Source: Phymorhynchus buccinoides (lineage: Eukaryota; Mollusca; Gastropoda; Neogastropoda; Raphitomidae). From it: a DNA stretch of 64,000 bases. This document shows, piece after piece, positions 1 to 60,000 of the stretch. How positions within the stretch are numbered: position 1 is the first letter of the stretch; every line of letters begins with the position of its first letter. Both the position numbers and the translations under genes were made by a program. Below the pieces are notes generated by a model, which was not told the DNA's origin, made no database searches, and worked only from the letters and a program-made list of their open reading frames with translations. The stretch covers positions 43,462,767-43,526,766 of the forward strand of contig CM065680.1 in the NCBI GenBank assembly GCA_017654935.2, written 5' to 3'.

Positions 1-437
1 AAAGAATGATCCGTCTTTTTTACTGATTTTCAAACTGTGATGCTATTTAAAACAACCGGAATTCAAATCAAGACCATTACCACTCATAAAATGAGACACA
101 AAAGATACACTCTAACGAACATGTGCAATAAAGTGAAACATAAGTGTACATATTTTGGTCCAGTAACACTCCCAAAAGCAAAACATAGACACACAAACAC
201 ATTTATAACCATAATATGCGCACACCCTGAGACATGAAACTCGCACACCTTTAGAGAAACATAAATGCACATTCACAAATAACAAACAGACACACTCAAT
301 TTTACTTACTTGCACCCAACACACACACACACACTTCTTGTCTAATATAACTTTCAGTGAATTTGTTTTAGATTCAAGCACAACAATAACAACACACACA
401 CACAATCTCAAGCACACTGGAAGGTTCCAACACTGAC
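1..437. other. ABCC intron 14, partial
   Basis: Downstream intron of the transporter, AC-rich with short CA runs near 320-340 and 393-405. No exon, RNA gene or clear repeat boundary is visible. The next exon, entering NBD1, would lie left of the window. Confidence 0.6.
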
Positions 438-49418
<48,981 letters not shown>

Positions 49419-49680
49419 ACTTTCGGATCAAGTTGTGCAGGCAACTCCTTTACCGATTGGACGCTAATCTCATCATCACCACCAGGCAACTCCGCATGGC
49501 TTTCAAGCAGCCAATGAGATTCTCCAATCAGCACAGGCGCACGACTTTGAAAAGTTTTATGTCCACTCACCCACGTGGCCGTGGGGATACGGGCGCGGGG
49601 GGTGGGGGGGTGTCTGGTTCTGGTTTGATACGTCGCAGACCTCTGATGATGATCGCGACGGGTCTTCCATACAAACAGTT
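49419..49680 (-). promoter_or_regulatory. Putative ABCC 5' UTR and proximal promoter
   Basis: The sequence upstream of the ATG is GC-richer than its surroundings, with a G-rich tract at 49594-49612. No TATA box is evident at a fixed distance. Dispersed repeats start at ~49680, so the unique promoter is short unless upstream exons exist. Inferred from position only. Confidence 0.35.
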
Positions 49681-50315
49681 CCACAATCTTCTGGAAGTTC
49701 TGTGCTTGTAGTTGTAACCTTCTCTAATCTGTCTCAGTGAACTCTCTTTGACTTATGCCTTTTCCCTTGCTTACTGTCATTTACTATTAGGGGAAGACGG
49801 GGTAAAAAGCGCATGGGCGGGTAAGAAGCCCACCCCAATTATCTCATGAAATGAAGCAAATTTCAGTCTCATTTTGCCCATGAGACGAGCGTTAATGTCT
49901 AGCATTCGTCTCATGGGCAAATTTGACTGAAATTTTCTTTATTTCATGAGATAATTGGGGTGGGCTTCTTACCCGCCCATGCGCTTTTTACCCCGTCTTC
50001 CCCTATTTCTGCCTCGGGGGCTGTGCTTACAAGCAGAAACCTCATACGCATATCGATCCGCAAATAAGTAAAATAAAATAATAAGCGGGTGGAAGAAGCG
50101 CACGTGTTTCCCCTCACTGGTCCATTCTCCTGCCTTCCTTCCTTCCTTCCATAAAGCGACCACAGTCACTTTTGACTATTCTGTCTGCCTTTATTCTCCT
50201 ACAAAGATTTTCTCCAACCTATGGACATGTTGGGCCTCTTATAGCTAGGTGCAGCATGAAGCATCTGCGCTCATAGGACAGGAAACTGAGCGATGACAAA
50301 GAAACAAAGAAGAAA
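49680..50315 (+). mobile_element. Dispersed (GAA)-family repeat interrupted by insertions
   Basis: 49680-49788 matches the first part of the family (GGAAGTTCTGTGCTTGTA, TTACTGTCATTTACTAT). The family resumes near 50120 with CCATTCTCCTGCCTTCC. The palindromic MITE at 49790-50003 lies between. Confidence 0.6.
49790..50003. mobile_element. Near-perfect palindromic mariner-like MITE
   Basis: A 214-bp element flanked by TA on both sides (49788, 50004). It starts GGGGAAGACGGGGTAAAAAG and ends with its inverse; the inverted arms extend almost to the centre (around 49890-49900). No ORF. The TA target and ends fit a Tc1/mariner-type MITE able to fold into a long hairpin. Confidence 0.88.
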
Positions 50316-50760
50316 AAATATGTCCACTAGTTTGCAAGATGCTCTGTAAATGAAGATGTTGGATGTGAAAATGAGACGGTGGTTGTTCAACCAAAGAAGA
50401 CGAACAAGAACTGCAAGTTAACTTTTAAAGTAATTTGTTCAGTGACCATTGGATAAAGTGCATTTTCAATTTGGGTAAAAAACAACTAAAACTAAACTAG
50501 GCCTACATTAGGAATGGCGTCCCATTTTATGATCATCAAAATCATATATCAAAAGAAGTGTTACAAGCATTAAAAAAAAAAGTATATTTACTGTAAAGTA
50601 ACTTGTAAAAGCCCCCCCTCCCCCCTCACACACAAACATCAGTCCAAAAGTGGAGGGTGGGCGTTTACAATGCTTATAGTATATATCCCTAAGCACGAAA
50701 TCGGTTCAAAGGCACATATGACTATGTATGACTTCTTCTTGGTCTGCGTTTTCTAGGTAT
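50316..50760. other. Intergenic stretch
   Basis: No gene or repeat family recognised; short C-run near 50612-50630. Confidence 0.45.
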
Positions 50761-50764
50761 GTAC

Positions 50765-50920
50765 CCTCCCCCCCCCCCCTCTCTCAAACAGAAGGGGGGG
50801 GGGGGGGGGGGGGCGTTTACATGGACATTGGCAAATACGTCTGCTCTCTCTCTCTCTCTCTCTGCATCTCTGTCCATAGCTCTGAGAGAGAGAGAGATTT
50901 TATTTATAGAGAGAGTAAGC

Positions 50921-50951
<31 letters not shown>

Positions 50952-50983
50952 AAATAAACACAGAGAGAGAGAGAGAGACACAT

Positions 50984-51039
<56 letters not shown>

Positions 51040-51040
51040 G
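50765..51040. repeat. Poly-C/poly-G runs and (CT)n/(GA)n microsatellite
   Basis: C-run 50769-50779, G-run 50795-50813, CT run 50842-50862 and GA-rich repeats 50883-51038. C and G runs facing each other could form a hairpin. Confidence 0.92.
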
Positions 51041-51320
51041 TTAATCATTTATGTTAATCATCTTCTTCATGTATATAATAAGCCTATTAATCTTGCACAC
51101 CGTCATTGTTGTAGTCACTGTCGTCTGTGTCCTCTGGGTTGTTGAGTTAGCGAACTGGGATGTCATCTGGAAACCAGTCAAGAATATGCATGGTTTTTCA
51201 AGTCTTCAATAATTTCTTGTCACGCCGACATTACAGTGGCTTAAGTGGTTGCGCAATGCTGAAAATAAAATAACTAGAAAACTAATTTGGGGCAAAGTAT
51301 GTGTGGAAAAAACAAAAGCA

Positions 51321-51322
<2 letters not shown>

Positions 51323-51385
<63 letters not shown>

Positions 51386-51391
51386 GGGGGG
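51323..51391. repeat. (GT)n followed by a G-run
   Basis: Pure GT from 51325 to 51368, then about 22 G. It lies just left of the LINE fragment. Confidence 0.95.
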
Positions 51392-51406
51392 CATAGACCT
51401 TTTTTT

Positions 51407-52340
51407 TTACAGTATCCAGGCAAGACCAATCCGGCTACCGTAGCGGTCCCCGGGGCCAAACCCCGACCAGCACAGCTCCTGCCCTTCATTTACCGCTACT
51501 TTAATATAAGCCCCCCTAGTCATTTGAAGAGAGTTCCAAACTGGGATAGTTCTGGAAGAAAAGCTGTATTTGAAAGTGTTTGTTCTTGTTGTGATTTGTC
51601 TGTATTTCAATAAATGATTTGACCTAGTGCCGGTGTTGCCAGGGAGGAGAAACTGTTCCGCTTTGATGTCTATGAGGTCGTTGACGACTGTGTACATCAT
51701 GGTGACCTGATGTTTTGATCTTCTTGCCTCAAGTGATTCCCATTGATCGAAGCTTGGAGAGCATGGCTGTGACGCTACTGGTGGTGTCGTAGCAGTTGTT
51801 GACGTATCTGGCCGCTCTTCTCTGCACAGCCTCGATCTTCTTTGTTAGTTCTGTGGTGTTGAACAGTATTCCAGATGTGGGCGCACTAAGGTATTGTATG
51901 CGTTTGTTTTTGTTGTTCTATTCGCTGTTTTCAAATTTCTTTGTAGGAACCCTACCACACTGTTTGCTTTTTTGGTGACCCTGTTGACATGGGTTTTCCA
52001 GCTCAGGTCGTTACTAATATCCAATCCTAGGTATTTAGCACTTGATGTTTCTTCTAGGCAGTGGCCCTTCAGGTGGTATTTGAAGGCGATAGGTTTGCGG
52101 GACTTGGAGCATATCATTGCATTCTTGGGGGTGGAATTCCATGCCCAGCGTTTTTCCCATGAGGATAGGGTGTTGAGATCCTCTTGCAGTCATCTGTGCT
52201 CTTAATCTGCAAAATTTTAATAGTCGTGCTTGAGATTTGAGTTGGTCCGGGAGATCGTTGATAAAAAGGAGGAATAGAAGTGGGCCAATGACTGTGCCCT
52301 GGGGGACTCCGCTAGACAGCTGGTGCTTAGTATACATGTG
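51407..52340 (-). pseudogene. 5'-truncated LINE reverse-transcriptase fragment 2
   Basis: Successive minus-strand frames: QLSSGVPQGTVIGPLLFLLF and INDLPD (52330-52230), then AKYLGLDISNDLSWKTHVNR, RPHLEYCS (52117-51850) and SFSSRTIPVWNSLQ (51700-51540). The order is that of a jockey/CR1-like RT, but the YADD region is missing and the frame shifts at least twice. Same family as 47818-48440. Confidence 0.88.
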
Positions 52341-53240
52341 TGTGTGTATGTATGTGCATGCATGCGTATGAAAGAGTACGTATGTGTTATACTCTTCTGC
52401 TGGGAGAGAGAATACGAATACTTATGAATACGAAATACTGGAGATGGTTCAATGCAGGAAAACTGTAATATGACTTTAGGACGCAGTCTATCCAATGCTT
52501 TGTTGAGCATGTTTATTCTGATGTAGACAGGGGGCTGTAGCTAGTGTTGTGTTCTATTTTCAATCTCTTGTCTCTCCCTCTCTCTGTGAAAAGTGTGTGT
52601 ACGTGTGTATATGACTTTTTTTGTGTTCAATTTGTCCGAGTCTGTGATTCTATAATAACGTGTACATATTGCAATGGGAATGAGAGCCTCTCTCCCTGTC
52701 ATCATGTGTGTGTGCACGTGTGTGAACAGAATTGTTTGTGTCATATCTTCTGAATGAAACTACTAGACAAAACTAAATTAAATGTGACAGAATAGTGCCC
52801 ACTGAACTTACAGTAGTTGGTTATGAATTTTTGCATCCTTTCCCTCTTTATGGGCGGGGTTGCGTAATTAGGAAAACATATGTATGGGAAAGGGTTTGGT
52901 TTGCGTATTTAGGAAAACATTATTAATTGCTGCTTGCATAAAAAAAAAATCCAATACACGTTACAACCCTATGTTTTCAACTTGCAGTCAAAATCTATAA
53001 AACTTACAAAATCACATCCTTCCAAGGTTGTGTTCTATGAGCAACCATCATAATGGTCAAGCAAGTTGCCATAAATGTCTGACCATTTAATTTTTTTTCT
53101 TCTCCACTTATATTATTGTCTTAATTTATAATATACGAAAGCAAGAAGTAGCTTTTTTAAAGGTGAGATTATAAGCTCTTTCCAACATTATTTCTCATTT
53201 CAAAACCATGTATTTTTTTGGGATTGTTCTTATTTTGTAA
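52341..53240. other. Intergenic stretch
   Basis: Short GT-rich segments (52330-52380, 52590-52610, 52705-52735) and AT-rich DNA; the duplicated word TTAGGAAAACAT occurs near 52868 and 52909. No gene seen. Confidence 0.5.
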
Positions 53241-53244
53241 TTCT

Positions 53245-53376
53245 TAGCCTCTTTAGTGCTTACGACGTCTATACATGTCCTGCATAATGCTTCTGTACTT
53301 GCACTGTGGCGATTTTGCTGCGTTAAAAAAACTGGCGGTGCCTGCGCAACTAACAGGCGGCACTGAAGGGGGTAAA
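53245..53376. mobile_element. Short TTAA-type MITE candidate
   Basis: The left end TTAGCCTCTTTAGTGC and the right end GCACTGAAGGGGGTAA are imperfect inverses, as in the CCCCTT-subfamily MITEs. About 130 bp, no ORF. Confidence 0.5.
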
Positions 53377-54060
53377 ATCAAACAAGGCAGATTGAAAATA
53401 TATATATTATCAGGTCACGAAATCAAGCTAAGATGGGGAACTTTTAGTTGATCAGCTACTGTCAATGGAAAAGAATGTGATCGCAGATATATTATTAACA
53501 ATACTGACAAGTTTTCAGAAAGAAAAAAACTAAAAATTTTGTTCCCAGAGGAAATAATTTATGTATAAGAGCCAACCTCCTAAGAATTTTCAATTAGGCC
53601 TACACTGAGATGTTCAGTGTTTAGCTTAGTTGCCATGTTTTTGTTGTCAGCCACCATTGTAACAGTAGAACACATCGTTGATAGATGGAGGTGATAATTT
53701 AATTTTCAGTTCAATCGAAGAAGATGGGGTCCTCATGTTTTCAGAGGAATCTTCTCTTAATAGAGTTCTCCACGTGAAGAGCACAATTCTCAACATTGAT
53801 ATTTTCTTTTTTACTCACGCACACAACACTGGGATGCATACATGCCTGCATAGTACCACAAACACACACACAATTTCCGTCATACTCTAATATCATGAGC
53901 AGTTGATAGACGTCAAATGAAACACACACACACACAAAGCATACAAATGCACACACACACAAAATAAAATGAGTCAGCTGCCATCCGTTCTTAATATTTT
54001 ATTCCTTTGTTTTAAATCATACACTATTGCACAGGGTCCATGGAGGACAACGACAGTAAA
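53377..54060. other. Intergenic stretch
   Basis: AT-rich DNA with CA runs (53865-53875, 53923-53962). No gene or repeat family recognised. Confidence 0.45.
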
Positions 54061-54071
54061 AGTTATGATGA

Positions 54072-54124
54072 AGAGAGAGAGAGAGAGAGAGAGCGACAGA
54101 GAGAGAGAGAGAGGGAGAGAGAGA
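54072..54124. repeat. (GA)n microsatellite
   Basis: GA dinucleotides with a few interruptions. Confidence 0.95.
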
Positions 54125-54357
54125 GCAGGGTGGTGGGTGGGGCATTGAATGAATGAATTAAAGAGAAGTAGAGATAGGGGCAAGAAAATAGTGTTAAGAG
54201 AATGGTAAATGAGGTGAATAAAAGAGAAAGATAGAGAGGGGTGGGGGTTGTAGGGGAGGGGTGGGTGAGAACAGGGGGCAAAAACAAAGAAATGACAAAA
54301 ACTGAACCAGAGAGAGAGAGAAAATAGAAAAAAACCCAAAAGCATCAAGAATAAGAC

Positions 54358-55052
54358 TAGTGGTACCCCTCTAATAAGACCTTGAAAGTGCGGTAAAAAA
54401 AAGTCTTATCTGAGGGGTGGTCTTATTAGAGGACCAAGCTCCTTTCCGCTATCAGACTGATAAATCGGCGTTAGTGTGTGCACTACAACTCTCGCTGAAT
54501 GCAAACAACTCACAAAATCCGATAAATGAAAGCAGCTGGCGCATTAGCGTCTGCCGTGATTTCATATCTGCGGTGTATGCGGCGCCATTTTGTCAGCCGA
54601 ATTGTATGCGCGGTAAAAGTTCTGTGTGTGCAAACTGTGACTAAAAATGAACTGCCAGAGCGTTACTTTGTCATGTTTTGTGTTGTGTTGTTGTGCATAA
54701 TCCAGTATTTAGTAGGTCCGTTATGGCGAAGATTAGGTCTGTACTGTTATGTGTAGTTTGTGTGTGAGTGCAACATGGGCCATCGAAGTTGCCATCGGAC
54801 CCGTTGCCATGATTTTCGATCACGAGTTTGTCTGCTTTTCATCGAGAGATCGATTTGCACGAACTTGACTGCAAAAAGATAAGATTGTGGTCGCATCTCA
54901 ACCCTTGAAATCGGGTCGTAAGTCGGAACTCAGGAAAAGTCGTATTTGCGGCATAGGATATATAGTGGAATGTGTTCGGGAAGAAAAAAAATCAGTCGTA
55001 TGTGAGGAGAAGTCGCATTTGCGAGCGTCTTATTAGAGGGGTACCACTGTAG
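54358..55052. mobile_element. ~690-bp non-autonomous DNA transposon (GTGGTACCCCTCTAATAAGA ends)
   Basis: The left end AGTGGTACCCCTCTAATAAG and the right inverse CTTATTAGAGGGGTACCACT, with TA at both outer edges. Internal copies of the end motif occur near 54405-54435 (CTTATCTGAGGGGTGG, CTTATTAGAGGACC). No transposase frame. Related in style to 41471-41647; Tc1/mariner/pogo-like. Confidence 0.8.
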
Positions 55053-56117
55053 TTTAAAAGAAAGCAAACAGCTATTACTCACACATTACCAAAACAAATA
55101 ATAATCATGGATTATTACTTAAAAAACACAACAAACCATTTCAAGAACTATAGCTTCTAGTTCTACTTGATAAAGCAATATTATAGCTTAAAGTTAAATA
55201 CAAACTCTCTCGTAATCCAGACTTATTGGGCGTTTGAAAAGGGTTTTACACTATCTTATTAGTGTGTGAGTGAGTGTGTGTGTGTGTGTGTGCGTGTGCG
55301 CGTGCGTGTTTGCTGAGAAAATATTAATGTAAAAAGTTTGATGATGATATTTGTCCGTCCCGAGGGATGAACATCCATCAACAGTTCCAATGTCAAAGGG
55401 ATCAGGATGTGGGGTGGGTAAGTTTGTAAGTAGTAAAAGTTTACTACGATAACAAACACACATGCAACTGTACACCACTTTTATGGACATCAAAGCAGCA
55501 TAATTACACAGGTGAGAAATTACAGATTCTCACATCGTCAAAAAAATAAAAATAAAATAATAACAGCCATAGGTTGTCAGAGTAAAACAGTAACAATCTC
55601 CTGTAATTAGAGTAGGAAGATGATTTATGTTTTTCCCCATGGCATAGGATTGATTCTCTTGACCTGTAGTCTTGCAAGGACAGGTAATGAACAGGTTCTC
55701 CTTAGGTTCTGTGGCTTGAACACAATCTGAGTTGTTCATGTCTGTGTATAGACAAAGCACGAGCCATCCCCAATCCTCCTCTTCAACCAATATTCTAACA
55801 ACTCAACAACAACAAATCCATTATGTCAATTTAAACACATTTTCAGCAAGTCAGCGTAATATGAATCCTTTACAATCAAGGTGCAATAAGGAAGAATAGC
55901 TTACATTTAAACCAAAAACCAAACATAACAAAATTAACCGTCTTTACAATAAGAAGCAGGCAAACAGCTCACACATTAATGAACTTAATTATTACCTCAT
56001 TCCCCACCAAAAGCAAGCAAACGAACACATTTCCCATACAAGACATTAGCAGAGCATTTGATTCCTCATCCTGACAAAGCAGTGGAGATGAATGAACAGT
56101 AAAAAGGCAGTGACATT
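55053..56117. other. Region downstream of DCTN4 (3' UTR and intergenic)
   Basis: It contains a GT run at 55262-55312 and, near 55340-55380, an inverse LINE-tail word (CATCCCTCGGGACGGA on minus). The DCTN4 3' UTR must begin at 56117, but no unambiguous AATAAA with a downstream element could be chosen. Confidence 0.5.
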
Positions 56118-56240
56118 TCAGTGGATGCGTCCCAGGTTGACGTACAGGCGGTGTTCGAGCCACTCCACTTTGGGCTCCTTGTCGTCGCTCTGAATGGCTG
56201 CCGCCGTGTTGCGGTACTCGTGCTTCATCAGGAAACTTAT
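56118..56240 (-). CDS. DCTN4: DCTN4 terminal exon and stop codon
   Basis: Acceptor GACAG; encodes [20 protein letters not shown] then [15 protein letters not shown] and TGA at 56120-56118. It matches the CFKMKHDFKNLAAPI...WLTQHVELSLG C-terminus of DCTN4. Confidence 0.94.
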   Translation of the reverse strand: MSFLMKHEYRNTAAAIQSDDKEPKVEWLEHRLYVNLGRIH

Positions 56241-56936
56241 CTGTCGGGTCACAAACAAAGAGAAAAGTGTGGCAGTGGACACTATTTAAACCAGCCCTTA
56301 GTCCACAAATCGGCACAATTTTTTTTTTTTTTTTAATCAATTTTTGTTCTGATCGCTTCTCGGCCTTTTGGCTAAGACAGTGATTCAGGAACATAAATTT
56401 TTGTTTATACCCTGGTTGGTTTGTTCAGCCCGTCGTACATGGCGAAAGCCGATACGCGACGTTAAACTGAACTTCCATCCCTCCACAAATCGGCACTTAA
56501 GATGTACAGAATTTTTTAAATTTCTGTTTACAAATACTTTTGTGAAAAAATAATTATTCCTGAAAAATGTTTTCTCCGTTTGAATGACAATCCATACAAA
56601 TGTATTAACTTTGGAACATTCTATACACCAGAGCTGAAATTTCAATTTGATCAGATGCTTCTTATCTAAGAATGATCCCTGATTAATGAATAACAAGCAT
56701 TTTGTAATTTTAATTCAATTCAACTAGGTCTGATCATGCCCTGACGAGGGTCATCATCAAACACGTCATTGCCGAATTAATAAATGTCAGAACATACCTT
56801 GACGTCACCATTTTTGCTGAACGGGGTGACCTTGGCAGCAAAGCCTATCTTGTTGGCTCTGCGGAACACTACGACCCTGCAAACACAGGAATCACAAAAT
56901 GCTGAATGTTGCTCATCTTGCAGGCACAAAGCATTT

Positions 56937-57017
<81 letters not shown>

Positions 57018-60000
57018 GGGGGGGGGGGGGGCAAACAGAGAGATAAAGAAAGAGAGAGAGGGGAAATCAATAAATACTTGAGGGTGGTCTTACACACTCA
57101 GATTTACTTCATAGTTGATCCAAACCTTCTGGGACAAGGTAAAATTATTTCCACGCAAATATCATAATAGCCACTCCGTCTATTCCTTCAAAACCGGTTA
57201 TAAGTTTTCTTATCCTGTATTCTAATTTGTTGACCGTTAGTTTTTTATTATTTTTGTTAAAGAAGGCAATATACAATAAAATGTTTGCAAAAATTATTTT
57301 CATATAGGTCAAAAAACATGATAAGCGGTTTTCAGAACAGTCTCCACTGAAATGACTCAGCAGCAGTGCAGTGTCTCCTCGGTTGGCTGCCTCCTGATGG
57401 CCTAACATAGATTCACTCCCCTTGGACTGCTGGTATGCTGCTGACAAACCAGGGTGTGGCTGCGAGTTGGAATTTGGAATGAGTGGCTTGCGAGTAACGC
57501 CACTGTAGGGCCCAGAAGATAAAACAGCCAAAAAAAAAGAAAAAAAAAAGTATAAGCAGTTTCAGTCTGTTAAGCAAACACACACACACACATGTGAATG
57601 CAAACAGCTTTGCACATCAGAAGAATTAGAGAGTTGTACCATAAGTAAATTCCCATCAGCTCACTGTTTGTTGGTTTTTGCTTTTCTCTTTGAATATTCA
57701 TGTACCTGGGATCGTCTTTAAACTCCTGCTGGCTCTTGCTGGAGTCATCGTACACTGCTGTGTCGTCATGATGAGCCAGCACCAGGTCACACTTGGGCAA
57801 GTCAATCTGCACAAGCCGTCCAATGATGAACATAACAAATTGAAACCATGGCCCACCAGTTCCCCCACCTTCTGGAAGGTCTGTGCTTGTAACTTCCTCT
57901 AATCTGTCTCTCTCTTTGACTCTGCCTTTCTCCTTGCTTTGTGTCATCTACTATATTTCTGAATTTTGGCCCATTCTCCTGCCTTTTTCCCCCCCAAAAG
58001 TCTTCTTCTTTGAGCTCCTCTGAAATCAGAATGTGTCGGGTGAATGCAGCGAGGACACCAGTGAAAACTGGAAAACGGACACATACATACCCATTGTGGC
58101 CTTATCGCCATGGAACGCAGAAGAAAAAACCATGGCATTGACCAAACTTTTGCCTGAACATTCTTGCTGAAACTCATTGACAAGAGCATGATTTTTTACA
58201 AAATAGCCCTGCCTTCAGCTGCCTAAAACTGCATCAACTTGTCTGGATTCACACCCACATGAACTGCATTTCCTCCCATGAAGGGAGATAAGCAGATGAA
58301 TGAAAAATCAATCATGTTTGCTCCATTGTGTCATACATTTAAATCTCCCTTCACACAAAGGAACCATTTTTATGAAGACTATTAACAGATTTAAAAAAAA
58401 AAAAGATGTTAGTGGTAATACAGGCAACAATGGTACACATTTGACACAAAGTACATGTAAATCCTAGCAATACTTAAAAAACAGATGTAACATGGGCCTC
58501 AAATATGACACCAAAGTTGACATGTCAAGCCCTAAAATTAGGAATGTGTGTGTCTATGCTTGAGTGTGCCTATGTGTCTCTCTGTATGTTTGTGTGTATG
58601 AATAAACACATGCATTAATGCATGTGGCCAACATGCATGCAAGAGAGTGTCTTCCGGTAAGCATTCTGAATAAAATGGTTCAGATTGTTTTCTGTTCTTC
58701 CATTCTTCGTAATTATGGGTTTCCCCTTCCGTTCACCTTGGCAGTCATGTAGTCGAGGTCTGTGTCTCCTTCGATGGGCAACAGCTTCACTACAGTGTTG
58801 AACACCGAGGGGTTGCTGAGGGTGAAGGTCACGACTGTCTCCTGCAGAAAAAAATGACCATGTTTTATCGCCTTGGCTTAAGGCTAGGTCAGACCAATTG
58901 ACATAGGCTAGAACACCAAGGCTACATCAAAATGTTGCTATGCTATGCATAGTTATGCGGGGGATTGTCTTTAGCCATGACAATTAAGCTCCCAGCATAA
59001 CATCACCAGTCTCCCAAATGCCCCGAAGACGGAGTGTGGCTGCGCACGTGGCGGGGTAATCAAAAATGGTCACACACGTAATGTTCTCATCCCTAGCTGA
59101 TGCATTTGTACCATAGTGTTCAAGTGCTTCGGCTGTTGGGATGATCCTTAGAGTTTTTTAGCCAGGGTACGTCAATAACAACAAGAAAAAGCATGTTTTA
59201 GTTTTATTGATTCATTAAAAAAGTCAATTGGCAACATAGACATAGACACACGCCTTTATAAAGACTAAGAGACACTACACAAAGACATACAAATCCGAAA
59301 TGAAGGAAAGTCTTACTTTGTTGACAGTAAACGTAGCAGGGGCCATGATTCGCAGTTCAGGAACATGGTTCCTAGGAACAAAGATTTGAAAAGAATTAGA
59401 AGGCTGATCTCCTCCAGAACAGAAACTAAAGTACATGTTAATAGCCATTAGTTATGTAGAAGTCCTACTCAAGGTTTCTATACATACAACATATGACAGC
59501 AGAGGGGCGCCCAGTCATGATCTGGGTGTGGCCCGGCCCCCTTAGAGTGTAGAAAGTTCAGGGCCGAAACATTTGATTCAGGGGGGCTTCTTTTCTGGAA
59601 ACCTGCTGTTGTCCGGCTCTCCGTAGATTCTTTTCACTACAGGTCTTCACACCACAAGATCAAATTCTCAACTGATTACATTGGGTTTAAAAAAAATAAT
59701 ACAAAATTAAATAGCAGGTTACAGTGAACATGAACATCATTCACAAATACACATCACTGATACAGACACATTTACTAATGATGACAGCTCACTAGTACCT
59801 TTTAACATCTATGACTGCCTATCCTCGTAAATATTGATTGTACAGTATCACACATGATTTGATAAAATCATTGTGATTTATGATAACAGAATAATACAAA
59901 CTAACCAAACAAAAACAATATTTTTCAAAAATAATTTACTTTGAGGGTATATTTTACTTAGGGGATATTACATCAGAAAGAAATATCACAATCAATCAAA

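Noticed and set aside
49790..50003. microRNA precursor
   Set aside because: The hairpin is 214 bp, near-perfect and TA-flanked with transposon-type ends; a MITE explains it better.
56352..56377. U2 snRNA gene
   Set aside because: Only 26 nt match; the remainder of U2 and snRNA promoter elements are absent, and target duplications show a retro-insertion.
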